The notes beneath the pieces were generated by a model that was not told the DNA's origin, made no database searches, and worked only from the letters and a program-made list of their open reading frames with translations. A stretch of DNA of 64,000 bases from positions 1 to 64,000 of the forward strand of contig CAMDMZ010000024.1 in NCBI GenBank assembly GCA_945902805.1, read 5' to 3'. Shown one piece after another: positions 26,731-35,958 of this stretch (position 1 is the stretch's first letter; each line of letters opens with the position of its first letter). The stretch comes from Propionivibrio dicarboxylicus. GTDB lineage: Bacteria; Pseudomonadota; Gammaproteobacteria; Burkholderiales; Rhodocyclaceae. The translations under genes were made by a program, and so were the position numbers.

Positions 26731-28221
26731 ATGCTTGGCTTCTTTTCCAAACACCCCGATCATCCTTTCGCTGACTCACGCGAGGCCAAACGGATTTGCG
26801 ACGAAATCGCGACCGGCGATGCACTGCATGCCCTGAAGGAAGCCAGTGCCTGGCTGGAGTCGATCGCCAGCGTCGAGGGATTCAAGCTCGCTGTGCGGCT
26901 TGAGCGCATGCTGCAACTCGATGAGGCAGCGTCGCCGCAGGCGCGCCGCGTGGGGCGCGATGCCATCCATCAGGGGCGCAAAAATCCGTCGCAGGAGGCC
27001 CGGCTTTGGGCGTTGGCGCGGAACTACTGGCAGCAGTTGGTGACCGCCTATGAGTCGGTGCGGCAGCGCTTGTCAGTTGGCGAGAAAGACAGCGCTGCGG
27101 CGGCCCCGTTGCGCCCGTTATTGCTGATGCGTTTGGTTCACGCCCGGGCCGCGTTGCTCAAGCTGGATCAATTTCATTACGCACTGATGGGTGGCGAATT
27201 CTGGTCGGCACTCGGGGCCATTTATCTTGAGGCGGAGGCGGAAGGCTGGGCACAACAAGCGATCAGCCTGTATCCGGGCCATCCGGCGACGAGTATCGAG
27301 CGCGAGTACCTCAAAGCGTTGCTGTTCCAGGCATCGGCGATGGATAGCCTGCTGCCCGTTGAAATCGAACTTGCCGAACGTCTGATCGCCCATTTCTTGC
27401 CGCGATTCAAGCTGACGCGCGAGGTGCGACCCGAAAATGTGTACTGGGTCGATGCCGCCAGGCCAGTACCGCCGACGCGGCTGGCCAAATTGCCGGAGGT
27501 AAATTCATCGCTGCGCTTCTTTAATGGCGGCGAGGCATTGGCTGCGATCGAGGCCGTACAGGCACAGATCGCCGCCGCGCAGCAAATTCCATCGGAGATC
27601 AATCTGGGCGGTCAGTACGATACCGCTTACGTGAGCACGGTGCTCGAGCATTTAGCCATGTGTTGGGCACCGAAGCCGCCCATGCGCAAGGATGCTCGCC
27701 ATCGTGTCAAATCACGGCTGATCGTGGCCCATGGCATGGGTGATATTCATGGCTACCTATCGGGACACCTGACCGATCCCGCGCGGGTTGAAGCCTGGAT
27801 TGTCGATGATGTCAGTTTAGGCGGCATGAGTGTTCAGGTGCCAATCAGCCGGCAAGACTGGCTACGTGTGGGCGTGCTGGTAGCGATGCAGCCGGAAGGT
27901 GGCACTAACTGGTTGCTCGGTACCGTGCGGCGTTTCGCACGGATCAGTTCGAGTCAGGGCCAGGTCGGCACCGAAACGCTCTCGAAAACACCACGGGCGG
28001 TGATTGCGGATGCCGATGGCTTGCAGACGGAAGCGATCCTGCTGGATCAGCCGGTCGCGGGGGAATACGTACGCATGGCGTTGCCGGCCGCTGCGGTGGA
28101 GGACAAGGTTGCGCTCACCTTCGAGCTGGACGGGAAACGGACGCGCCTGCACCCGCGTGAAATCCTGGTAACCGGCGTCGACTTTGTGATCGTCAACTAT
28201 CTTGTCCAGAGCTACAACTGA
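26731..28221 (+). CDS. Conserved hypothetical protein with PilZ-like C-terminal segment
   Basis: 496 residues, no signal peptide or membrane helix. Residues 1-320 are helical, resembling a repeat-scaffold domain (for example SWLESIASVEGFKLAVRLERML). A central RHRVKSRLIVAHG motif (about 325) is followed by a beta-rich region with WIVDDVSLGGMSVQV near 350. The R...D/N-x-S-x-x-G arrangement is what c-di-GMP-binding PilZ domains use. A PilZ assignment is my inference from this pattern and is moderately uncertain. The window holds three other c-di-GMP-type proteins, which makes an effector plausible. The gene is transcribed alone, after a repeat copy at 26627-26652. Confidence 0.65.
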   Translation: MLGFFSKHPDHPFADSREAKRICDEIATGDALHALKEASAWLESIASVEGFKLAVRLERMLQLDEAASPQARRVGRDAIHQGRKNPSQEARLWALARNYWQQLVTAYESVRQRLSVGEKDSAAAAPLRPLLLMRLVHARAALLKLDQFHYALMGGEFWSALGAIYLEAEAEGWAQQAISLYPGHPATSIEREYLKALLFQASAMDSLLPVEIELAERLIAHFLPRFKLTREVRPENVYWVDAARPVPPTRLAKLPEVNSSLRFFNGGEALAAIEAVQAQIAAAQQIPSEINLGGQYDTAYVSTVLEHLAMCWAPKPPMRKDARHRVKSRLIVAHGMGDIHGYLSGHLTDPARVEAWIVDDVSLGGMSVQVPISRQDWLRVGVLVAMQPEGGTNWLLGTVRRFARISSSQGQVGTETLSKTPRAVIADADGLQTEAILLDQPVAGEYVRMALPAAAVEDKVALTFELDGKRTRLHPREILVTGVDFVIVNYLVQSYN

Positions 28222-28358
28222 ATAGTGTCGAACAAGGCGAGAATCGACATTTTCGACATTTGCGCGGCGGCAAATTAGAGCGCTTACTCTACCTGTGAAG
28301 ACTGGGTGTCGTTAGGATAGGCATCAGTTCTTCCTCTCCTCCTTAGGTGGAACCCTTC

Positions 28359-28395
28359 GCCCGCTCCAGACACAGTCTTCGGCGGGCTTTTTATT
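28359..28395 (+). terminator. Intrinsic terminator, possibly of a small RNA
   Basis: GCCCGC and GCGGGC form a 6-bp stem followed by TTTTTATT. It lies about 140 bases after the preceding stop. The C/T-rich stretch before it (TTCCTCTCCTCC at about 28329-28340) resembles anti-Shine-Dalgarno loops of small RNAs. It may end either the upstream mRNA or an independent sRNA. Confidence 0.6.
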
Positions 28396-28430
28396 GTGGC
28401 AGGAGAGTAGAGAGGCGGGACTAGACGAGA

Positions 28431-28622
28431 TTACTTGGCGCTGGCACGCTGACGCCGCAGTGGCTTCGCGTGTTCGCTATGTTCTGCGGCCGCGCGAGAG
28501 TCTGTCTTTGCCTCACCGCCCGCTTTGCGGATGCTGCTTTCAAAATGGGCAAGAAGCTCCTGATGCGCCTTGGCCAACGCGCTCAGGGAAGATTCAATCT
28601 GGATTTTGGCGGTCGTATTCAT
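28431..28622 (-). CDS. Small hypothetical protein, 63 aa
   Basis: A 63-residue, helix-forming polypeptide: an amphipathic N-terminal half (NTTAKIQIESSLSALAKAHQEL) and a basic, Ala/Lys/Arg-rich tail. No RBS is obvious before the ATG at 28622, but a TATGCTAAAAT sequence that could be a -10 element lies about ten bases upstream, so a short or absent leader is possible. Unrelated to known families as far as I can tell. Coding status is moderately supported by composition only. Confidence 0.45.
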   Translation of the reverse strand: MNTTAKIQIESSLSALAKAHQELLAHFESSIRKAGGEAKTDSRAAAEHSEHAKPLRRQRASAK

Positions 28623-28686
28623 GCCAAGATTTTAGCATAAGCCGATCTTATACTCAATAGCAAAATCGATAAACAATAGCGTGATG

Positions 28687-29280
28687 CTATCTCGTGCCCG
28701 GCGGGCGTAGCGCGTTCTTCGGGCGGAACGCCTTGACCACCTCGTCACGTGTTTCGATATATGGCCCACCGATTAGGTCGATGCAGTAGGGAATAGCGGC
28801 GAAAATGCCATTGATGGTTTGCCGGCCATCAGCATCCTTCACACCCTCGAGCGTTTCCTTGATCGACTTGGGTTGGCCGGGCAGGTTGAGAATCAGCGTC
28901 TGGTTTCGTATCACGCCTACCTGGCGTGAGAGGATGGCGGTGGGCACAAACGCCAGAGAAATTTGCCGCATTTGTTCTCCGAAACCGGGCATCACTTTGT
29001 GGGCGACCGCCAATGTGGCCTCCGGCGTGACGTCGCGCGGCGCCGGTCCGGTGCCGCCGGTGGTCACCACGAGATGACAGCCGACCGTATCGCACAGATC
29101 GATCAGGGTCTTTTCGATTTCTGCTTGCTCATCAGGTATCAGGCGTGTTTCCAGACGCCAGGGCGAGGTCAGGGCGCTGCCGAACCAGTCGCGCAGCGCA
29201 GGAATGCCTTTGTCTTCGTAAGTGCCCGCCGAGGCACGATCGGAAATCGATACCACGCCAATCAAAAGTTCGTTAGTCAT
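28687..29280 (-). CDS. mogA: Molybdopterin adenylyltransferase MogA
   Basis: 197 residues of the MoaB/MogA fold: IGVVSISDRASAGTYEDKG at the N-terminus, the TTGGTGPAPRD substrate loop near residue 73 and NLPGQPKSIKE near 132. The enzyme adenylates molybdopterin, activating it for molybdate insertion. The length and the ISDRAS start favour MogA over MoaB. It is a single-gene unit here, transcribed leftward. Other molybdenum-cofactor genes are not present in the window. Confidence 0.9.
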   Translation of the reverse strand: MTNELLIGVVSISDRASAGTYEDKGIPALRDWFGSALTSPWRLETRLIPDEQAEIEKTLIDLCDTVGCHLVVTTGGTGPAPRDVTPEATLAVAHKVMPGFGEQMRQISLAFVPTAILSRQVGVIRNQTLILNLPGQPKSIKETLEGVKDADGRQTINGIFAAIPYCIDLIGGPYIETRDEVVKAFRPKNALRPPGTR

Positions 29281-29601
29281 GTCAGTTTGGGTTGTTTCGT
29301 GAGATCGTTGGATGGGCGCCGAAGAGGGGCTTCACGCCGCTGAATCGGTGTGGCAAGTGGCTTTTCAGCAGAGAGATGGCGCAAAACAAATGCCAAAACA
29401 AAGGGCAAAGTTTGGGTTGATCGGGATTTACGGCCTTAAGCCGGCGATTATTATCGGGTCATTCTGCCCATGTCACGTATTTGCCGGTGTATTTCCTGAC
29501 GATTATTTGCCGATGACTGATTGTTCGTTTCCGCTTGCCAGATTTGCCGCCGTCGGGCCTTCGCCCGTGGCGGCGAAAAGCATGCGTGTGGGAAGCTGCT
29601 G
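29281..29601. other. Intergenic stretch, nothing recognised
   Basis: About 320 bases between the divergent starts of mogA and the DUF2802 gene. It must carry both promoters, but I cannot point to a convincing -35/-10 pair. A short CGGC/GCCG hairpin is visible near 29430-29445. An open frame overlapping most of it has no family resemblance and no good RBS. Confidence 0.4.
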
Positions 29602-30297
29602 ATGGATCTGGTAACTCTCGGCTGGCGTGAGGCGGTGCAGTTGATCGCCGGAGTCATCGGTCTGTATCTGGTGTTTATGGTCCTGCGTCTGGTCAAGGTC
29701 GGCAAAAAATCGCCGGCCAATTCTGCTACTTCGGGGATTGCAGAAAGTCTGCAGCGCGCACCGACGGGCGGAAATATTGACGCGATGATCGGTCTCGGCC
29801 GGGGAATGCCACCGAGCGACCCGAGCCCATCGCATTCGTCGATCCGTGAGGCCGTCGAACCGACGGCGCATGAGTGGTCCACTGCCCGGTTTGCTGCGGC
29901 CGGTGCTACCGCTTGGGCAACCGAAAGTCCACCGCCAGCGAATGACGCTGCGTCCGACTTCGCCCAGCAGTTACAGCGCTCCAGTGTGGATGTCGATATT
30001 CAGCAGTTGCGCCGCGAAAGTGCCGCGTTACGCGAGGAAGTGGCCCGCTTGCGCGAAGAGTTGTCCGCGATCAAAGCCGCGCGTAACGTTTCACCGCTTT
30101 ACAGCGAAGCCATGTCGCTGGCCCAAAATGGTGTGCCGGCAGATAGCATTGCCGGCCAATGTGGCATTTCGCTGGCTGAAGCCGAACTTGTCGCTGCGCT
30201 GGCGCGTGGCGAAGCCGAAGATGAACCTTACCCCTCCGCCGAGGAATCGAATGACGGATACCCCGACCCCAGATCAAGAACCGGCACTCACGGATGA
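29602..30297 (+). CDS. DUF2802 membrane-anchored protein
   Basis: 231 residues from ATG 29602, preceded by GGAAG. One N-terminal membrane helix (about 11-31) is followed by a disordered Pro/Ser-rich region, a coiled coil (about 135-165, LRRESAALREEVARLREEL) and the C-terminal DUF2802 segment (YSEAMSLAQNGVPADSIAGQCGIS). The DUF2802 part looks like a helix-turn-helix of the sigma-70 region 4/cyclic-repeat kind. DUF2802 proteins are often found next to flagellar genes; here fliW is two genes downstream. Function unknown. The 3' end overlaps the next gene by 47 bases in another frame. Confidence 0.75.
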   Translation: MDLVTLGWREAVQLIAGVIGLYLVFMVLRLVKVGKKSPANSATSGIAESLQRAPTGGNIDAMIGLGRGMPPSDPSPSHSSIREAVEPTAHEWSTARFAAAGATAWATESPPPANDAASDFAQQLQRSSVDVDIQQLRRESAALREEVARLREELSAIKAARNVSPLYSEAMSLAQNGVPADSIAGQCGISLAEAELVAALARGEAEDEPYPSAEESNDGYPDPRSRTGTHG

Positions 30298-31207
30298 CGA
30301 CGCGCTAAGACAGCGCCTGCTCGGCCGGATTGCCGTCGCCGCTGTGATCATCGTTGGCTTGCTTGGCAGCCTGGCGATGTTCGACGCGCTGTATGCCCCG
30401 GATCCACCGACCAAGGTCGCGACTCAGGCGTCCAAAGCGGCATTGCCGCCCTTGCCGCCACCGCCGGAAGTGACCACGCCAGCAACGGCAACGCCAGCCG
30501 CTGTGGTGGCGGAGACGCCTGCGGGCGACGCCAAGCCAGCAGAGACCGTCGTCGGTGCAGCACCTACAGCACCCGTGGCACCCGTAGCACCCGTAGCACC
30601 AGCGGCGGCGCCGGCAACGGTGGCAACGGCTCCGGTTGATCCCAAGGCGGTGCCGGCAACGGTGACCGTTTCGCCGAAGACGCCGCCGGCCGTGGTCGCC
30701 CAGGCAATGCCCGAGCAGACTTCGTCGCCCGGTGCTCCGCCCCTGGCACCGTTGCCTCCGGAAAAACCCTTGACCAAACCGGCAACGCCGCGCCAGGCCA
30801 TGATTCGCCCCTCCGAACCGGCCGCTCAGTTGCCGCCGCCAATGGCGATACGACCTGACCCGCAACGCGAAATTGCTCGCGCTCCAGTCGGCGGATTCAA
30901 CAACAAGGCGCCGGCATCGCGGCCGCTAACCCGACCCGCGTCGTCCGAGCAATCCGTGGAGTCGGCAGCTGCCGTTCCCACGGGACGTTCGATACTCCGG
31001 CAATTCGCGTTGCAACTCGGCGTGTTCAATAATCTGGCGAACGCCGAGGAATTGCGCGCCAAGCTGGAACTGCAAGGCATTCCAAGCACGATAGAAGCGC
31101 GCGTTCAGGTCGGCCCTTTCAGCAGCCGTGAAGAAGTCGAGTCGGCACGTGCAAAACTCAGGGCGTTGGGAATGGATCCCGGCATCATGATCTCGATGAG
31201 AAAGTGA
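30251..31207 (+). CDS. SPOR-domain protein
   Basis: 318 residues from ATG 30251, chosen for a GAGGA six bases upstream. One membrane helix lies at about 25-45 (IAVAAVIIVGLLGSLAMF). Residues 50-235 are a long Pro/Ala/Val low-complexity linker spanning the periplasm. A SPOR domain at about 242-318 (FALQLGVFNNLANAEELRAKLE) binds septal denuded peptidoglycan. It is therefore probably a septum- or cell-wall-associated protein. It overlaps the DUF2802 gene, which suggests translational coupling. Confidence 0.85.
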   Translation: MTDTPTPDQEPALTDDDALRQRLLGRIAVAAVIIVGLLGSLAMFDALYAPDPPTKVATQASKAALPPLPPPPEVTTPATATPAAVVAETPAGDAKPAETVVGAAPTAPVAPVAPVAPAAAPATVATAPVDPKAVPATVTVSPKTPPAVVAQAMPEQTSSPGAPPLAPLPPEKPLTKPATPRQAMIRPSEPAAQLPPPMAIRPDPQREIARAPVGGFNNKAPASRPLTRPASSEQSVESAAAVPTGRSILRQFALQLGVFNNLANAEELRAKLELQGIPSTIEARVQVGPFSSREEVESARAKLRALGMDPGIMISMRK

Positions 31208-31217
31208 GACGATCGAC

Positions 31218-31652
31218 ATGATCACTATCGACAGCCCCCGCTTCGGCAGCCTTGAGGTCGAGCCCAGTCGCATCATCGAATTTCCGGTCGGGATGGCTGG
31301 CTTTGAAGACTGCAAGCGCTTCACGCTGTTTCATCCGGACGAAGAAAATCCGCCGTATTTCATTCTGCAGTCGCTCGACGATCCGGCCGTGGCCTTTCAT
31401 ATTGCCGACCCGGCGCTGTTCGGTTTCAATTTCGACATCGACCTAACCGACGAAGAGGCCGAACTGATCCAGCTTGGCAACACGGATGATCTGGCCGTCG
31501 TCGTCATTCTCACCAAGGGCGGTGACCGCTCGCCGCTACGTGCCAACCTGAATGCGCCGATCGTGCTTAACCTTGAGTCACGCCGTGGCTTGCAACACGT
31601 TTTTTCCACATTGAATTACAACGTAACGCCCGTGACTGCCAAAGGAGACTGA
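31218..31652 (+). CDS. fliW: Flagellar assembly factor FliW
   Basis: 144 residues, the usual FliW length. [18 protein letters not shown] near residue 20 and the [17 protein letters not shown] stretch near 110 are the family signatures. FliW binds flagellin and the RNA-binding protein CsrA, linking flagellin supply to hag/fliC translation. In many genomes it neighbours csrA; here it sits between a SPOR protein gene and ridA, so it is a solitary copy. Eleven bases separate it from the SPOR gene. Confidence 0.85.
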   Translation: MITIDSPRFGSLEVEPSRIIEFPVGMAGFEDCKRFTLFHPDEENPPYFILQSLDDPAVAFHIADPALFGFNFDIDLTDEEAELIQLGNTDDLAVVVILTKGGDRSPLRANLNAPIVLNLESRRGLQHVFSTLNYNVTPVTAKGD

Positions 31653-31653
31653 G

Positions 31654-32031
31654 TTGCGCAAGATCATTTCCACCGACCAGGCCCCGGCCGCGATTGGCCC
31701 CTATTCGCAGGCGGTTCAGGCTGGCAATACGGTTTATATGTCCGGTCAGATCGGCCTCGATCCGGTCAGCATGACGCTCGCCGATGGTCTTGAGGCACAA
31801 GCGGTTCGCGTCTTTGAAAACCTGAAAGCCGTCGCGGCGGCAGCCGGCGGTTCGCTCAACGATGCGGCGCGGGTCACTATTTATCTGACCGACCTGGCGA
31901 ACTTCGCCAAAGTGAACGAGTTGATGGCGCAGTATTTCAGCCAGCCGTATCCGGCGAGGGCCACCGTTGGCGTCAAGGAATTGCCGCGCGGGGCGCTGGT
32001 CGAGGTGGATGCGGTCCTGGTGATTGAATAA
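31654..32031 (+). CDS. ridA: RidA family enamine/imine deaminase
   Basis: 125 residues starting at TTG 31654 (one base after the fliW stop). The protein covers the full YjgF/RidA fold: [22 protein letters not shown] near 14 and the catalytic Arg in [13 protein letters not shown] near 102. RidA hydrolyses reactive 2-aminoacrylate and related enamines produced by PLP enzymes. The last bases overlap the TTG start of recG. The ridA-recG pairing recurs in betaproteobacteria. Confidence 0.9.
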   Translation: MRKIISTDQAPAAIGPYSQAVQAGNTVYMSGQIGLDPVSMTLADGLEAQAVRVFENLKAVAAAAGGSLNDAARVTIYLTDLANFAKVNELMAQYFSQPYPARATVGVKELPRGALVEVDAVLVIE

Positions 32032-34084
32032 AGCGCAATCGAGCAAGCCGGCGACCAGGTCTGCCGGCGGCAATACGCTGGCGGCAAAGCTGGGCAGGCT
32101 TGGGCTCAAGACCGATGCCGATCTGATTCTGCATCTGCCGCTGCGCTACGAAGACGAAACCCGCATTACCTCGATCCGCGATGCGCAACCTGGCGTCGCC
32201 GCGCAGTTCGAGGTCGCGGTCATTGATTGCGAGATCGCGTATCGCCCGCGCCGGCAATTGCTGGCCAAGGTGAGCGACGACAGTGGCACTCTGCTGCTGC
32301 GCTTCCTGAATTTCTATCCGAATCAACAGACGGTGTTGCAGCCGGGTTCCCGGCTGCGGGTATTTGGTGAGCCCCGGGGCGGTTTTCTCGGTGAGGAAAT
32401 CATTCATCCGCGTTTCCATCCCGTGACAGCGGAAGAGGTGCTGCCGGATCGCTTGACCCCGATTTATCCGACCACCGCCGGGCTCGGTCAAAGCACGCTA
32501 CGGCGCCTGATTACGCGTGCCTTTGATCGCGTCCAAACCAGCGCCGCACTGGCTGATACCCTGCCGGAATCCCTGCGTGAAAAACTGGGCCTGCAGAAAT
32601 TCGCCGACGCCATCCAGCTTCTGCACCATCCGACGCCCGACATCTCGCTCGATCAGCTTGAAACGCGTGGCCATCCGGCCTGGCGTCGGGTGGCATTCGA
32701 CGAACTGCTGGCCCAGCAATTGAGTTTGCGTCGTGCCTATGCCGCCCGTCGCCAAAAAGGCGCGCCGCAACTGCCGGGTAGCGCGCAACTGACGACAGCG
32801 CTGTTGCGTGAGCTCCCGTTTCAATTGACCGGCGCGCAAAGCCGTGCCTGGCGCGAGATCGCTGCCGATCTGGCCGAGCCGCATCCGATGCAGCGTCTGC
32901 TGCAGGGCGATGTCGGCAGCGGAAAGACCATCGTCGCCGCACTCGCGATGTTGCAGGCGGTTGAGTCCGGATACCAGGCGGCGCTGATGGCACCGACCGA
33001 AATCCTGGCCGAACAACACTATCGAAAGCTCGCGCAATGGCTGGCACCCTTGGGCTTGGATGTGGTGTGGCTGACCGGCAGCCTGAAGAAAAAGGTCAAA
33101 CTCGCCGCGATCGAAAAAGTCGGTGCTGGCGAGACGGCGATCATCGTCGGTACGCACGCGCTGATCGAGGAAGGCGTCGAGTTTGCCCGTCTTGGCCTGG
33201 CGATCGTCGACGAGCAGCATCGTTTCGGCGTGCGTCAGCGCCTGGCCCTCAAGCAGAAGGGCGAGTTTGCGCATCAACTGACGATGTCGGCGACGCCGAT
33301 TCCGCGCACGCTGGCGATGAGTTATTACGCTGATCTGGACGTTTCGGTGCTCGACGAGTTGCCGCCGGGGCGCACGCCAATCACGACCAAACTGGTCGCC
33401 GAAGGCCGCCGTGACGAGGTGATCAGTCGTGTTCACGACGCCTGCAAGTCAGGTCGCCAAGCGTATTGGGTCTGTCCGTTGATCGAGGAATCCGAGGCGC
33501 TGCAACTCAAGACCGCGCAGGAAACCTACGAGCGTCTGGTGGCGGAACTACCCAACCTCAAGGTTGGCCTGGTCCATGGTCGACTCAAGTCCGACGAAAA
33601 AGCAGCCGTTATGGCTGCTTTCGTGAATAACGAGGTGCAGGTCTTGGTCGCAACCACGGTTATTGAAGTCGGCGTCGATGTGCCGAATGCGAGCTTGATG
33701 GTGATCGAGCACGCCGAACGCTTCGGCCTCGCCCAGTTGCATCAATTGCGCGGCCGCGTCGGCCGTGGCGCGGCGCAATCGGCCTGCATTCTGCTCTACG
33801 CGCAACCGCTGGGCCAGACGGCGCGGGCGCGGCTCAAGGTGATCTATGAGAACACCGACGGCTTCGAGATCGCGCGCGAAGACCTGCGTTTGCGCGGCCC
33901 CGGCGAGTTTGTTGGTAGTCGCCAAAGTGGTCTGCCGCTGCTGCGCTATGCCGATCTGGACGACGTTTTGCTGGTGGAGCAGGCCCGCGCCGCTGCCGAT
34001 GAGCTATTGCAGGGCGATCCGGTCGTGGTCGAGCGTCACCTGAAGCGCTGGCTGGGTAGCCGTGAAGAGTTGCTGAAGGCGTAG
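32024..34084 (+). CDS. recG: ATP-dependent DNA helicase RecG
   Basis: 686 residues starting at TTG 32024. The wedge/OB domain occupies about 1-190. The helicase domains have Walker A GDVGSGKT near 300, DEQH near 397, [10 protein letters not shown] near 425 and the C-terminal motifs [15 protein letters not shown] near 545 and QLRGRVGRG near 575. RecG reverses stalled forks and migrates branched DNA. Bases 33114-33139, encoding EKVGAGETA, are a perfect copy of the dispersed repeat between motifs I and II. The family has a same-length segment there, so the protein looks intact and functional. Confidence 0.95.
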   Translation: MNKAQSSKPATRSAGGNTLAAKLGRLGLKTDADLILHLPLRYEDETRITSIRDAQPGVAAQFEVAVIDCEIAYRPRRQLLAKVSDDSGTLLLRFLNFYPNQQTVLQPGSRLRVFGEPRGGFLGEEIIHPRFHPVTAEEVLPDRLTPIYPTTAGLGQSTLRRLITRAFDRVQTSAALADTLPESLREKLGLQKFADAIQLLHHPTPDISLDQLETRGHPAWRRVAFDELLAQQLSLRRAYAARRQKGAPQLPGSAQLTTALLRELPFQLTGAQSRAWREIAADLAEPHPMQRLLQGDVGSGKTIVAALAMLQAVESGYQAALMAPTEILAEQHYRKLAQWLAPLGLDVVWLTGSLKKKVKLAAIEKVGAGETAIIVGTHALIEEGVEFARLGLAIVDEQHRFGVRQRLALKQKGEFAHQLTMSATPIPRTLAMSYYADLDVSVLDELPPGRTPITTKLVAEGRRDEVISRVHDACKSGRQAYWVCPLIEESEALQLKTAQETYERLVAELPNLKVGLVHGRLKSDEKAAVMAAFVNNEVQVLVATTVIEVGVDVPNASLMVIEHAERFGLAQLHQLRGRVGRGAAQSACILLYAQPLGQTARARLKVIYENTDGFEIAREDLRLRGPGEFVGSRQSGLPLLRYADLDDVLLVEQARAAADELLQGDPVVVERHLKRWLGSREELLKA
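33114..33139 (+). repeat. Dispersed 26-bp repeat, inside recG
   Basis: Perfect A-variant consensus. Encodes EKVGAGETA between helicase motifs. Confidence 0.95.
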
Positions 34085-34160
34085 CGTGAACTGGGATTCC
34101 ACTGGCCCTGAAGTTGCTTTACGAATATGGAAATGAAACCCTTGCCGCCTCTTGATACGT

Positions 34161-34182
34161 CTTGTCGTGAGTTGACGACAAG
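34161..34182. other. Stem-loop downstream of recG
   Basis: CTTGTCGT and ACGACAAG form a perfect 8-bp stem with a 6-base loop, about 75 bases after the recG stop and 64 before the next start codon. No T tract follows on either strand. It could mark the recG mRNA 3' end, or be a leader structure of the downstream acyltransferase gene. Confidence 0.45.
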
Positions 34183-34245
34183 GAATGAAAGCCCTCGCCA
34201 CTGTGTATGGTGGCGCCATTGATTTGACAGCATTGCCCGAGCCAA

Positions 34246-35004
34246 ATGCATTTCTCTTTTGCCAGCCATCATCGTCACCGGTCCAATTCATGCAGCTTGG
34301 CCCGCCACCCGGTAAATCCTGCACATTCTGCCGTCGCTGAATCGCCTGTGTTCAGGGAAATCGCGGCACTGCGCTATGAGGTCTATTGCCAGGAGCGCGG
34401 CTATCTGGATCCCCGCCACTACCCGGAAAAGGTCGAAATAGACGAATTCGACGAGCGCTCCACCCACATTGCCGCGCACACGAACGACAATTTGCTGGTC
34501 GGTACGGTTCGTCTGGTCCAGGCGGCGCGGCAGCAGGCCTTTCCGCTGGAAGCGCATTGTTCGTTCTTCAGCGACTTTGACCTCCCGCCGCGCGAGCAGT
34601 GCGGCGAGGTTTCGCGACTGGTCGTGCGCCAGAGCTTTCGTGGTGGCGGTCCCAGCGCTTCCATGCGTCCCTTCGTGCCGGAGCGCCGGCGCGTACTGCA
34701 AGCAGAGCAACCGCCGCGAACCGATTGTCGTCGACGGAGTTCCAGCGCTCAGATATTGCTTGGCCTGTACCGCGAGATGTACCACCATAGTCGTGCGGCC
34801 GGCATCCGCTACTGGATCGCCGCCATGGAAAAACCATTGGCCCGCGCCTTGAACATGATGGGCTTCCAGTTCGCACCGGTCGGGCCGGAAGCCGACTATT
34901 CCGGCCCGGTGACACCGTTTGTCGCCGATCTGGACGAGCTGATGGCGGACCTGAGTCGTGCCAACCCGACGCTATCGGCATGGTTTGCCGCCAAGCCGAC
35001 GTGA
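34246..35004 (+). CDS. PEP-CTERM/exosortase-associated acyltransferase
   Basis: 252 residues. The GNAT-like, autoinducer-synthase-like fold is seen in the N-terminal half: FREIAALRYEVYCQERGYL near 38, then DEFDERSTHIAAH near 68 and EVSRLVVRQSFRG near 128. This is the pattern of the exosortase-system-associated acyltransferases, related to N-acyl amino acid synthases. A central basic, low-complexity loop (about 145-170) is family-variable. No exosortase or PEP-CTERM protein is present in the window, so the gene is detached from its usual cluster. The product is probably a modified small molecule or lipid, inferred from the family. Confidence 0.75.
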   Translation: MHFSFASHHRHRSNSCSLARHPVNPAHSAVAESPVFREIAALRYEVYCQERGYLDPRHYPEKVEIDEFDERSTHIAAHTNDNLLVGTVRLVQAARQQAFPLEAHCSFFSDFDLPPREQCGEVSRLVVRQSFRGGGPSASMRPFVPERRRVLQAEQPPRTDCRRRSSSAQILLGLYREMYHHSRAAGIRYWIAAMEKPLARALNMMGFQFAPVGPEADYSGPVTPFVADLDELMADLSRANPTLSAWFAAKPT

Positions 35005-35029
35005 TGTTGCCCGTCCTGATCTGAGATTC

Positions 35030-35055
35030 AGAAAGTCGGTGCTGGCGGGACGGCG
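35030..35055 (+). repeat. Dispersed 26-bp repeat, upstream of ubiA
   Basis: One mismatch in the A tract. Ends 15 bases before the ubiA ATG. Confidence 0.92.
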
Positions 35056-35070
35056 GCATAGAATTCGCGC

Positions 35071-35958
35071 ATGACCACACTTGCGCACATCAAAGAACGT
35101 CTCGACCTCTACGAAAAGCTGATGCGGCTGGACAAGCCGATCGGCACCCTGCTGCTGCTCTGGCCGACGCTTTGGGCGTTGTGGCTGGCCAGTCACGGTC
35201 AGCCGCCCTGGTTGCTGGTCTGGATTTTTGCCCTCGGTACGTTGCTGATGCGCTCTGCCGGCTGCGTGATCAACGATTACGCCGACCGCGATTTTGATCC
35301 GCATGTGAAGCGCACGCAGGATCGTCCGCTGGCCGCGCGCAAGGTCAGTACGCGTGAGGCGCTGATCCTGGCCGCCGTGCTCACGCTGTGTGCCGGTGGG
35401 TTGATTCTGCCTTTGTCGATGACTGTCTGGGCGTATGCCGTGGTGGCCGTTTTTCTAGCGGTTAGTTACCCCTTCACCAAGCGTTTCCTGGCTTTGCCCC
35501 AGGCTTACTTGGGGGTAGCTTTTGGTTTCGGCATTCCCATGGCCTACGCGGCCGTACTCGATACGGTGCCGCCGCTGGCGTGGGTGATGCTGCTGGCCAA
35601 CGTCTTCTGGGCACTGGCCTACGATACCGAATACGCCATGGTCGATCGTGACGACGATCTGAAAATCGGCATCCGCACCGCAGCGATTACCTTCGGCCGC
35701 TACGATGTCGCGGCGGTGATGCTTTGTTACACCATCACCCTGGCGCTGCTCGCCTTCATTGCTTACCAACTCCGTCTTGGCGCGTTCTACTACGCCGGTT
35801 TGATGGTCGCCGCCGCGATCGCCGGCTACCACTACACGTTGATCCGGACGCGCACACGCGAAGGCTGCTTCAAGGCTTTCCGCCATAACAACTGGTTCGG
35901 TGCGGCGGTCTTTGCCGGCATCGTTGCCGAACTCAATCTGCGGCAATTCCTGCGCTGA
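35071..35958 (+). CDS. ubiA: 4-hydroxybenzoate octaprenyltransferase UbiA
   Basis: 295 residues with eight or nine membrane helices. The two Mg-diphosphate motifs are NDYADRDFD near residue 69 and [12 protein letters not shown] near 187. The enzyme attaches the octaprenyl chain to 4-hydroxybenzoate in ubiquinone synthesis at the inner membrane. The ATG at 35071 is 15 bases after a repeat copy (35030-35055). The gene overlaps the start of the following MBL-fold lipoprotein by one base. With ubiD about 6 kb away, the window holds two ubiquinone steps. Confidence 0.95.
   Translation: MTTLAHIKERLDLYEKLMRLDKPIGTLLLLWPTLWALWLASHGQPPWLLVWIFALGTLLMRSAGCVINDYADRDFDPHVKRTQDRPLAARKVSTREALILAAVLTLCAGGLILPLSMTVWAYAVVAVFLAVSYPFTKRFLALPQAYLGVAFGFGIPMAYAAVLDTVPPLAWVMLLANVFWALAYDTEYAMVDRDDDLKIGIRTAAITFGRYDVAAVMLCYTITLALLAFIAYQLRLGAFYYAGLMVAAAIAGYHYTLIRTRTREGCFKAFRHNNWFGAAVFAGIVAELNLRQFLR

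Noticed and set aside
24849-26750. Long minus-strand open frame over hslU and the AEC gene
   Set aside because: Composition is that of a shadow frame, and the plus-strand genes are unambiguous.
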